Assembly (NCBI GenBank): GCA_028711825.1
Contig: JAQTRM010000047.1
Span: 1 to 8,635 of the forward strand
Direction of reading: 5' to 3'
Length of the DNA: 8,635 bases
DNA from: Candidatus Omnitrophota bacterium
GTDB lineage: Bacteria > Omnitrophota > Gorgyraeia > Gygaellales > Profunditerraquicolaceae
Under the pieces are notes generated by a model. It did no database searches. It saw nothing but the letters and a program-made list of their open reading frames with translations, and was not told where the DNA came from. Every line of letters starts with the position of its first letter. The stretch's first letter is position 1. The translations under genes were made by a program, and so were the position numbers. Shown here one piece after another: positions 1 to 6,229 of the stretch.

Positions 1-11
1 GGGGAGAGAAT

Positions 12-341
12 ATGAAGATACCCGCGGATGGGAAATTATTAAGGATTTTTATCGGAGAGGCGGATAAGTGGAACGGCAAGCCGCTTTATGAGGAGATTAT
101 CCTTTTGGCTAAAAAAAGCGGATTAGCCGGGGCTACCGCAATCAAGGGGTTTATGGGGTTCGGCTGCAAGAGCCATATGCATACCGCCAACCTCCTGCGG
201 CTTTCCGAAGACCTGCCGGTAATTATCGAAATCGTTGACAGCGAGGAGAAGATCGGGCAGTTTATCCCGCAGCTGGACGCGATGGTCAAGGAAGGATTGA
301 TCACATTAGAGAAAGCAAATGTGATTATGTACCGTGCTTAA
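12..341 (+). CDS. DUF190 family PII-like protein
   Basis: This 109-residue protein matches the DUF190 family along its whole length. The N-terminal LLRIFIGEAD strand (residues 9-18) is followed by a KPLYEEI helix (23-29), the glycine-rich GLAGATAIKGFMGFG segment (37-51), and the hallmark LLRLSEDLPVIIEIVDSEEKI stretch (61-81). Family members have a ferredoxin-like fold related to the PII signalling proteins and are thought to bind small ligands; no enzymatic role is established, and homologues often sit beside crcB fluoride-channel genes, which cannot be seen here because the window starts at this gene. A GGGGAGAG ribosome-binding site at 1-8 fits the ATG at 12. The length is normal and the gene looks intact. 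A weak inverted repeat follows at 342-364. A link to the metabolic genes downstream is not supported beyond their being on the same strand. Confidence 0.88.
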   Translation: MKIPADGKLLRIFIGEADKWNGKPLYEEIILLAKKSGLAGATAIKGFMGFGCKSHMHTANLLRLSEDLPVIIEIVDSEEKIGQFIPQLDAMVKEGLITLEKANVIMYRA

Positions 342-364
342 CACAACGGAATAAGGATGTTGTG
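342..364 (+). repeat. Small hairpin just after the DUF190 stop codon
   Basis: CACAAC (342-347) and GTTGTG (359-364) form a perfect 6-bp stem with an 11-base loop, starting right after the stop codon. No T-run follows, so it is not a convincing intrinsic terminator. It could stabilise the 3' end of the DUF190 message or be chance. Confidence 0.3.
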
Positions 365-385
365 GATATATTAACAATCACATAA

Positions 386-430
386 TACCCCACGCTTATA
401 AGGAATTGCGTGGGTACGCCCATGTGGGCG
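386..430 (+). promoter_or_regulatory. Two-hairpin leader element, copy 1
   Basis: Two adjoining hairpins lie directly upstream of the phosphorylase gene. Stem 1 pairs TACCCCACGC (386-395) with GCGTGGGTA (408-416), giving 9 bp with one bulged C and a 12-base loop ending in GGAATT. Stem 2, CGCCCA-TG-TGGGCG (417-430), begins at the next base, so the two helices could stack end to end. It ends 14 bases before the preferred ATG at 445, and the ribosome-binding site GGGGAG (430-435) starts on its last base. A second copy with the same bulge, loop motif and geometry precedes the next gene, and three base pairs differ by changes on both sides. This suggests selection on the folded form, either as an RNA leader or as a dispersed REP-like DNA element. 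I do not recognise it as a known riboswitch. Confidence 0.6.
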
Positions 431-444
431 GGGAGATCAATATC

Positions 445-1194
445 ATGCAAATGCAAAAAGAAGTCCATTTGACGGGAAAAGATCTGACCGAGATGGTTCA
501 GCTCAGGAAGCAGGATGTAGGTAAATACGCGATTGTCCCCGGTCCGCGCGACCGGCTGGATGTCTTGATGAAGAAGATTGAGAATCCGGTACGTAATTTT
601 TCTTTTATGGAATATACCATGTATACCGGAACCTATGAGGGAATCAAAGTTACCGGAATAAACGGGGGAAGATTCTCTACTGATACCTCCATCACTACCG
701 AGGTAATGTGCAACGCGGGGATTGAAAACATTATCCGCATCGGCACCTGCGGTTCGCTGGATGATGATATCAAAGTCGGAGATTTATTTGTGGTGGATGA
801 GGTAATCCGCGGCGACGGGGTGACCCCTTATTATGTTCCCGGGGAATTCAAGACCGTAAGCGACAAGAATATTTCCGATATGTTGTTTGAGATCGCCAAG
901 GGGATGGGCTTGAGTGTGCACCGCGGCAAGGCCTGGACGACGGACGCGCTCCTGCGGGAGACCCGCCAGATCGTGGAAGGAAAACGCAAGGAAGGAGCCC
1001 GGGCGGTAGACATGGTTTCCTCGACGCTTTTGACGATCTGCCAGACTTACAATATTAAAGCCGGATCGATTTTAGCGGTAAGCGATAATGTGGTAACTGG
1101 CGAGATGGGTTTTATGAATCCGCTTTATTATATGGCGGAAAGCAACCTTATCCGGATCGCGCTGGAGCTGGTGAAAAAGATGGAAGGTAAATAA
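445..1194 (+). CDS. NP-I family nucleoside phosphorylase (uridine/purine phosphorylase-like)
   Basis: This protein of 249 residues (from ATG 445) belongs to the PNP/UDP family, which cleaves nucleosides with phosphate to a free base and ribose 1-phosphate. Visible motifs, compared from memory with E. coli Udp and DeoD, are an N-terminal His8 in the position that contacts the ribose 5'-OH, a phosphate-loop VPGPRDR (31-37) with Arg37, TSITTEV (81-87), and RIGTCGS (98-104) with Arg98. VSDN (212-215) carries the Asp typical of purine-cleaving members, where Udp has Arg. Two oddities stand out: the usual 'ME' pair that holds the ribose hydroxyls reads DMV (189-191), and the Arg usually donated across the dimer to phosphate appears to be Met55. 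The start at 445 is chosen because GGGGAG (430-435) lies 9 bases upstream and His8 then takes its usual place; an in-frame TTG at 406 falls in a hairpin loop. First gene of the five-gene cluster. Family is secure; substrate (MTA, 5'-deoxyadenosine, another nucleoside) is inferred. Confidence 0.82.
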   Translation: MQMQKEVHLTGKDLTEMVQLRKQDVGKYAIVPGPRDRLDVLMKKIENPVRNFSFMEYTMYTGTYEGIKVTGINGGRFSTDTSITTEVMCNAGIENIIRIGTCGSLDDDIKVGDLFVVDEVIRGDGVTPYYVPGEFKTVSDKNISDMLFEIAKGMGLSVHRGKAWTTDALLRETRQIVEGKRKEGARAVDMVSSTLLTICQTYNIKAGSILAVSDNVVTGEMGFMNPLYYMAESNLIRIALELVKKMEGK

Positions 1195-1198
1195 ATGG

Positions 1199-1245
1199 TA
1201 CCCCGCGCCCAGCGGAATTGCGCGGGTACGCCGCTTTCTGCGGCG
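1199..1245 (+). promoter_or_regulatory. Two-hairpin leader element, copy 2
   Basis: This is the second copy of the element at 386-430, between the phosphorylase stop codon and the isomerase gene. Stem 1 pairs TACCCCGCGC (1199-1208) with GCGCGGGTA (1220-1228), again 9 bp with the bulged C at the same place and an 11-base loop ending in GGAATT. Stem 2, CGCCGC-TTTCT-GCGGCG (1229-1245), follows with no gap. Relative to copy 1, one A-T pair in stem 1 has become G-C, and in stem 2 C-G has become G-C and A-T has become C-G, so pairing is kept. It ends 15 bases before the ATG at 1261. If translation instead starts at ATG 1195, the element would encode most of a 22-residue N-terminal extension. Confidence 0.6.
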
Positions 1246-1260
1246 AATTTTCGAGAAAAT

Positions 1261-2175
1261 ATGAAGCTATCACCTTTATTTTGGCCGATAAAATTAAAAA
1301 GGGGGGTAATTTACATCCTGGATGAAACCCTGCTGCCCCAGAGGCTTAAATACATTAAAGCCCGGAATTACCTGGAGGCCTGCCGGGCGATCAAGCAGAT
1401 GAAGACCCGCGCGGTAGGGCAGGTGCTTCTGGTAATGTATACTTTTCTTTTAAGCAAGCGCCAGAATAAGGACCTGGTTAAAGTTGCCTTGGCGATTAAC
1501 GCCACACGCCCGACTCTTTCCTTTAAATTTCTGACGGATATGGTTTTAGGGTGGGAAAAGAGCGGGGCGCCGTTAGAGAGGAATATTTTGGGTTTTCTGG
1601 AAATGCTGAAAGCCAAACGCATCGGGCAGGCAAAACAGGTAGCCGGGATGCTTAAGGACGGCGAGGTAATTCTGACCCATTGCAATATCAGCGGGCTGAT
1701 GCCTTTGATCGGCAGGTTTGCTAAAGAGCAGGGCAAAAGCGTGAGTTTTTTCGCCACTGAAACACGCCCCTACCTTCAAGGTTCGCGTCTCACCGCCTGG
1801 GAATTGATGCGCGCGGGATTCGATGTTACCATCATTACCGACAATATGGTGGCGTATCTTTTATCGTTGGGCAAAGTGACCAGGGTTATTGTAGGCGCCG
1901 ACCATCTGGCGTTAAACGGCGATATCGCCAATAAGATCGGGACTTACCAGATTGCGGTCGCGGCGAAGTATTTCAAGGTCCCGTTTTTCGTGATCTGTCC
2001 GCCGCCTTCGAGATTGAAAACCGGTAAAGAGATCAAAATCGAGATCCGGCCTCCCGATGAGTTAAAAATTTTCCGCGGCATACGTCTGGCGCCTAAAGAG
2101 GTTAAGGCGTATTATCCGGCTTTTGATGTTACTCCGGCGAAATTAATTACCAAGCATATCTATCTGGAGGTTTAG
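1261..2175 (+). CDS. MtnA/eIF2B-type sugar-1-phosphate isomerase (probable 5-methylthioribose-1-phosphate isomerase-like)
   Basis: This 304-residue protein resembles MtnA, which converts 5-methylthioribose 1-phosphate (or 5-deoxyribose 1-phosphate) to the ribulose 1-phosphate, and the related archaeal ribose-1,5-bisphosphate isomerases and eIF2B subunits. Typical MtnA traits are the N-terminal YILDETLLPQ, the ILTHCN motif with catalytic Cys141, ETRPYLQGSRLTAWEL, ITDNM, VGADHLALNGDIANKIGTY with the second catalytic residue Asp214, and the closing YYPAFDVTP. The usual RGAPAIG motif near the N-terminus is altered to TRAVGQ, which may change substrate fit. ATG 1261 is preferred because it aligns with family N-termini. 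An in-frame ATG at 1195 has a good GGAAGG site (1182-1187), but the 22 extra residues would come from the hairpin element. The stop at 2173-2175 abuts the aldolase ATG. Between a phosphorylase and a class II aldolase, it is the expected middle enzyme of a DHAP-shunt-like route. Confidence 0.82.
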   Translation: MKLSPLFWPIKLKRGVIYILDETLLPQRLKYIKARNYLEACRAIKQMKTRAVGQVLLVMYTFLLSKRQNKDLVKVALAINATRPTLSFKFLTDMVLGWEKSGAPLERNILGFLEMLKAKRIGQAKQVAGMLKDGEVILTHCNISGLMPLIGRFAKEQGKSVSFFATETRPYLQGSRLTAWELMRAGFDVTIITDNMVAYLLSLGKVTRVIVGADHLALNGDIANKIGTYQIAVAAKYFKVPFFVICPPPSRLKTGKEIKIEIRPPDELKIFRGIRLAPKEVKAYYPAFDVTPAKLITKHIYLEV

Positions 2176-3180
2176 ATGTCTGAACAGGAATTACGCGCTG
2201 AGATTATCCGGGTGGGAGCAAGATTATACCAGGCGGGCCTGGCGGTGGCCAACTCCGGCAACCTTAGCTGCCGTTTGGATGATGGGTGTATTTTGATTAC
2301 CGCTACTGGAACATCTTTAGGCTGCCTGAAAGAGACAGATATCGTTAAGGTGAATTTAGCCGACGGCAGCGCGGAAGGAGAGATTAAACCGAGCTCGGAA
2401 CTTCCCCTGCACCGGGCGATATACCGGGATTTTACCGCTAAAGTTATCGTGCATTGCCATCCTCCTTTGATCAACGGTTATTTTGCCGTCGCAAAGTCCC
2501 TTAAGGCGATGAGCTTTGAAACCAAGTTTTACCTCGGAGAAATCCCGGTTATCCCGCAGGAGACCCCTACTGTGACTTCCCTGGAACCGGTGATCGCGGC
2601 TTTAAAGAGCAACAACCTGATTGTGCTTAAAAATCACGGCACGGTGGCGGTTTCCGATAATTTCCAGGAAGCCTTAAATGTTACCGAGGCTCTGGAAGAG
2701 GCGGTCAAAAGCGCCGCTCTTGCCCGGCTTTGGGATAAAGAGGTTCTAGATACTCTGGATGCGGCTTTAAAAGATGATTTAAAGCGGGGACAACCGGTTT
2801 ATGAAATGTTTAGCCGCGAGCATATTCAGGCGATCGTAGACCTTGTCAACCGCGATGAGTTTATCGTACGCAAAGGAGCGGAGCTGGACCTTACGGTAAA
2901 GCTGGCGGTTAAGCTTGACGGCAGCGGCCGGGTATTTAAATTTAATTTTGTCAAAGGCAGGATCGTGGAACTGGGGGAGGATGGCGACGCCCCGTTTGTG
3001 ATTTCTGCCCCCGCTCCCGTCTGGGAGCAGGTTTTTTTAGGGAAGCTTGATTCTTTCGTGGCGGTAACGCAGGGGAAGATGAAATTAAGCGGCCAGTTGG
3101 GGCAGCTTTCCAAATGGTATGTTCCTTTTAACCGCCTTTTTGCTTTGTTTAAAGAAGTGCGGATTAACCCCTCAATTTAA
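2176..3180 (+). CDS. Class II aldolase (FucA/AraD family) fused to a C-terminal SCP2 domain
   Basis: This 334-residue protein joins two domains. Residues 1-210 form a class II aldolase/adducin domain: SGNLS (27-31), TGTSLG (44-49) and PSSELPLH (72-79) with the likely catalytic Glu75, then zinc ligands His93 and His95 (HCH) and His154 (NHG). Such enzymes retro-aldol cleave ketose 1-phosphates to dihydroxyacetone phosphate plus an aldehyde; FucA is about 215 residues. The other 120 residues are unusual: about 225-330 look like a sterol carrier protein 2 domain, a fold with a hydrophobic tunnel, with VKLAVKLDGSGRVFKFNFVKGRI (two beta strands) and FLGKLDSFVAVTQGKMKLSG (287-306) as its best signature. 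GGAGG at 2166-2170 serves the ATG, which directly follows the isomerase stop. I infer that it cleaves the isomerase product, with the SCP2 domain holding the aldehyde or a hydrophobic substrate. MTRu-1-P dehydratase (MtnB) shares this fold and is the main alternative for the first domain. Confidence 0.82.
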   Translation: MSEQELRAEIIRVGARLYQAGLAVANSGNLSCRLDDGCILITATGTSLGCLKETDIVKVNLADGSAEGEIKPSSELPLHRAIYRDFTAKVIVHCHPPLINGYFAVAKSLKAMSFETKFYLGEIPVIPQETPTVTSLEPVIAALKSNNLIVLKNHGTVAVSDNFQEALNVTEALEEAVKSAALARLWDKEVLDTLDAALKDDLKRGQPVYEMFSREHIQAIVDLVNRDEFIVRKGAELDLTVKLAVKLDGSGRVFKFNFVKGRIVELGEDGDAPFVISAPAPVWEQVFLGKLDSFVAVTQGKMKLSGQLGQLSKWYVPFNRLFALFKEVRINPSI

Positions 3181-3189
3181 GGAGAGGCG

Positions 3190-4677
3190 ATGAATTATAA
3201 ATGCCCGCTTTATATCAACGGACAGTTTATTGAAACCGCCGAAAAACAGAATATTATCAATCCTTCCAGCGGCAAGGTTATCGCGGAGGCCTCGCTGGCT
3301 TCGGATAAGGACGTAGAGGAAGCTGTATCAGGCGCCCGGCAGGCTTTCGATAACGGGCCCTGGCCGCAATTCTCTTTGCCCGAACGCAAGGAGTTTATCA
3401 TGCGGATTGCCCGGGGCATACTTGATAATGCCGGACGCCTCGCGGAGATGGAGACCCAGAATAGCGGCAAGCCCATCAAGGAAACCACTTTTATGGATAT
3501 TCCCTCCGGCGCCAGGAGTTTTGAATTTATGGCACAACATTTAATGGATTACCTGGAAGGCCGGCAGATTGAGGTTAATCCGGAGGCAAGAGCGGGATTA
3601 TCCCGGGAGCCCGCGGGGGTGGTGGCTTTGATTATTCCCTGGAATTATCCGTTTTTGATCGCCTGCTGGAAGCTCGCTTCGGCGCTTGCCGCCGGGAATA
3701 CCGTGGTCCTGAAGCCCTCCAGCCTTACCCCTCTTACCGCCCTGGAACTTGTTAGGATTATCCATGAGTCGGGAATTCCCGGAGGCGTGGTTAATTTTAT
3801 TAACGGCGCCGGCGCCAGGATCGGCCAGCTGCTTTGCGAAGATAAACGCCTGGATATGATCTCTTTTACCGGAAGCAATGAGACCGGCAGGCAGATATTA
3901 CAGTATTCCTCAAGGAACATTAAAAAAATGATCATGGAACTGGGAGGCAAGTCCGCCAGTCTGGTTTTCGCCGATTGCGACCTGGAGACGGCGGTTAATA
4001 GTTCTCTTACTTCTATTTTTCTGAATCAGGGGCAGATGTGCACCGCGATGTCCAGGATTTTTGTACAGGAGGAGATTTACGGCGCTTTTGTTTCGGATTT
4101 TGTCCAAAAGGCTAAACGCATCAAACTGGGCCTTGCCGAAAACCACGAAACACAGATGGGTCCTTTGATCAGCGACGCACAGCGCAAAAAAGTGATCGCT
4201 TATGTCGATAAAGCAAAGACCGAAGGGGCTAATTTGGTTTGCGGCGGCAGGATCCCGGAGAATCCGGAACTTAAGAACGGTTATTTTTTTGAGCCTACGG
4301 TATTGGTGGATATCGGGACGCATTCACATATCTTCAGGGAAGAGGTTTTCGGTCCCGTCGTCCTGATTCATAAGTTTTCCGGTTCCGATGAGGCGGTGAG
4401 CCTGGCTAACAGTTCGGATTTTGGGCTTGCCTCCTGTGTTTGGAGCAAAGACGTGTCTTTGGCGCAAGAAGTTGCCTCCAGGATAAACGCCGGCACGGTT
4501 TGGATTAATACTTACGGGATGTTTTATGATGAACTTCCCTACGGAGGTTTTAAACAAAGCGGCTTCGGGAAAGAACTGGGCAGGGAAGGTTTTCTGGAGT
4601 ATACCCGCCTTAAAAGCGTGATCACGGACCATTCCGAACAGGGCAAGCCCCTGGTAAATTATTGGTATGGATTTTAG
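3190..4677 (+). CDS. NAD(P)-dependent aldehyde dehydrogenase
   Basis: This is a full-length (495-residue) member of the ALDH superfamily of the betaine-aldehyde-dehydrogenase-like, hydrolytic type. PWNYP places the oxyanion-hole Asn at residue 152, KPSSLTP binds the cofactor, SFTGSNETG closes the Rossmann segment, MELGGKS supplies the general base Glu250, and NQGQMCTA supplies the nucleophile Cys284; EEVFGPV and a C-terminal GFKQSGFGKELG are also present. Having both Glu250 and Cys284 points to a free-acid product rather than direct CoA acylation, which fits the acyl-CoA ligase encoded next. A strong AAGGAGAGG site lies in the 9-base gap after the aldolase. In the proposed route it oxidises the aldehyde released by the aldolase (acetaldehyde, methylthioacetaldehyde, glycolaldehyde or something more hydrophobic); the sequence alone does not say which. 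Nothing is truncated or missing. Confidence 0.93.
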   Translation: MNYKCPLYINGQFIETAEKQNIINPSSGKVIAEASLASDKDVEEAVSGARQAFDNGPWPQFSLPERKEFIMRIARGILDNAGRLAEMETQNSGKPIKETTFMDIPSGARSFEFMAQHLMDYLEGRQIEVNPEARAGLSREPAGVVALIIPWNYPFLIACWKLASALAAGNTVVLKPSSLTPLTALELVRIIHESGIPGGVVNFINGAGARIGQLLCEDKRLDMISFTGSNETGRQILQYSSRNIKKMIMELGGKSASLVFADCDLETAVNSSLTSIFLNQGQMCTAMSRIFVQEEIYGAFVSDFVQKAKRIKLGLAENHETQMGPLISDAQRKKVIAYVDKAKTEGANLVCGGRIPENPELKNGYFFEPTVLVDIGTHSHIFREEVFGPVVLIHKFSGSDEAVSLANSSDFGLASCVWSKDVSLAQEVASRINAGTVWINTYGMFYDELPYGGFKQSGFGKELGREGFLEYTRLKSVITDHSEQGKPLVNYWYGF

Positions 4678-6186
4678 ATGAATATCGTCGAAGTTTTAGA
4701 AAAAGCAGCCGAAAGTTACGCGCATAAGCCGGCGGTCGTCTTCCGCCAGGAAGAGATTTCTTTTTCCCGGCTTAAGGATAAAGTTTTTTCCCTGGCCCAA
4801 AGCCTGGTTAAGCTCGGAGTGAAAGGCGGCGATAAGGTCGCGATCTACCTGCCCAGCTGGCCGGAATATATCATAAGTTATCTTGCGGTCTGGTCGGCCG
4901 GGGCCTGCGCTGTGCCTTTGGATTTTATGCTTACCCAGGATGAGATAGTTTCCTGTCTTGCGCATTCCGAAGCCAAAGTTCTGATCACCAAACATAAGGC
5001 TACCGTATCTTTTCCCGCGCTAAAAGATGAACTTCCTTTGCTGGAAAATATAATTTCCTGCCAGGATCCGGAAGAAGGGGCTTTGAATTTCGAGGAATTG
5101 ATTGCTGCGGGTTCACCCCTTCCTCCCGTGTCAAACATTAAAGATGATGACCTGGCGATTATTTTTTATACTTCCGGCACCACCGGTAAGCCTAAGGGGG
5201 TCCGCATCAGCTATCTGCAGCTGGGCGCTCCGCCGAAGTCGATGTCTTTTTTCGTCAAAGGAGACCTGGGGCCGAAGGATACCGCTTTGTGCGCTCTGCC
5301 TTTTTCGCACCTCGGCGGATTGATTTATATCCAGAATACGATTACCTTCGGCCTCACGATGGTGTTGATGGAACGTTTTATGCCGCTGGAATTCTTAAGG
5401 AATATTCAAAAGTATAAAGTTAATTTTTTCTGGATCGTCCCTTCGATGTATTATGCCCTCCTGCAGTTAAAGGAGTTTGAAACCTTTGATCTTTCCAGCC
5501 TGCGCTGGATTGTTACTTTCGGGGCCTCGAATTCCCCGGAGGCGCTGCGGCGGTTCCAGCAGTTCTGCCCGCATGCTTTCCTCTTAAACGGCTGGGGGCT
5601 TACCGAAACTAATGCCCCGACGGTAGTTTTGCCGATGGGCTCTAAAAAGATCGAGAGTGTCGGTTGTCCCGCCCCCTGGATCCAGGTTAAAGTTTTTTCC
5701 GGTCAAGGCGCGGAACTTTCCTGCGGCCAGGTCGGTGAGGTGGCGGTAAAAAGCTGGGTGGTGACAAGTGGGTATTTTAAGGACGAGGTGTTGACGGAAG
5801 AGACGATCCGTAACGGATGGTTTTATACCGGCGACCTCGGCAGGTTCGACGAGGAAGGGTTTCTCTATATTGTGGGCCGCAAGAAAGAGATGATCAAGGT
5901 TGGCGGGGAGATTGTTTTTGAGCCGGAGGTCGAGGCGAGCCTGCAGAAACATCCCGATATCGCCGAGGCTGCGGTAGTGGGGGTGGCGGATAAATTGCGG
6001 GGAGAAGTTCCCAAAGCCTATGTTGTGGCAAGAGAAGGCAAAGAGATCCCGGTTGAAGATTTACGTTATTTCTTAAGGCAGCACCTGGCGCATTTTAAGA
6101 TCCCGCATTATTTCGAATTTTGTTCCTCCCTGCCTAAAAACCGCGTTGGAAAAATCGACAAGGAAAAACTCCGGGATAAGGCCTGA
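4678..6186 (+). CDS. AMP-forming acyl-CoA synthetase/ligase (FadD-like)
   Basis: This 502-residue protein is a complete ANL-superfamily adenylating enzyme. The P-loop YTSGTTGKPKG spans 164-174, GWGLTET 305-311, and YTGD ends with the ribose-binding Asp386; GRKKEMIKVGGEIV is the hinge region, and the C-terminal NRVGKIDK carries the catalytic Lys492. Such enzymes activate a carboxylate with ATP to an acyl-AMP and transfer it to CoA. The general look is that of medium/long-chain or aryl-acid ligases rather than acetyl-CoA synthetase, which is longer (about 650 residues). The ATG starts immediately after the dehydrogenase stop (4675-4677) with only a weak GGAT site, so translation is probably coupled. 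The position suggests it activates the acid made by the dehydrogenase, completing recovery of the aldehyde fragment as acyl-CoA. The true acid is unknown. Confidence 0.9.
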   Translation: MNIVEVLEKAAESYAHKPAVVFRQEEISFSRLKDKVFSLAQSLVKLGVKGGDKVAIYLPSWPEYIISYLAVWSAGACAVPLDFMLTQDEIVSCLAHSEAKVLITKHKATVSFPALKDELPLLENIISCQDPEEGALNFEELIAAGSPLPPVSNIKDDDLAIIFYTSGTTGKPKGVRISYLQLGAPPKSMSFFVKGDLGPKDTALCALPFSHLGGLIYIQNTITFGLTMVLMERFMPLEFLRNIQKYKVNFFWIVPSMYYALLQLKEFETFDLSSLRWIVTFGASNSPEALRRFQQFCPHAFLLNGWGLTETNAPTVVLPMGSKKIESVGCPAPWIQVKVFSGQGAELSCGQVGEVAVKSWVVTSGYFKDEVLTEETIRNGWFYTGDLGRFDEEGFLYIVGRKKEMIKVGGEIVFEPEVEASLQKHPDIAEAAVVGVADKLRGEVPKAYVVAREGKEIPVEDLRYFLRQHLAHFKIPHYFEFCSSLPKNRVGKIDKEKLRDKA

Positions 6187-6229
6187 TTTTTAGAGTAAAG
6201 GTTTCCCGGACGAAAAATTATTTATTGCC

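Noticed and set aside
360..388. Possible promoter before the phosphorylase (TTGTGG and CATAAT)
   Set aside because: CATAAT (381-386) is good, but the -35 candidate matches only three bases and the spacing is 15; transcription would start inside the hairpin arm. Too weak to list.
406..444. TTG start giving a 262-residue phosphorylase
   Set aside because: It lies in the hairpin-1 loop; the extra 13 residues are encoded by the element, while ATG 445 has a well-placed GGGGAG and puts His8 where the family has it.
3910..4323. 137-codon minus-strand frame opposite the aldehyde dehydrogenase
   Set aside because: It is a shadow of the strongly conserved dehydrogenase frame, with no recognisable protein signature.
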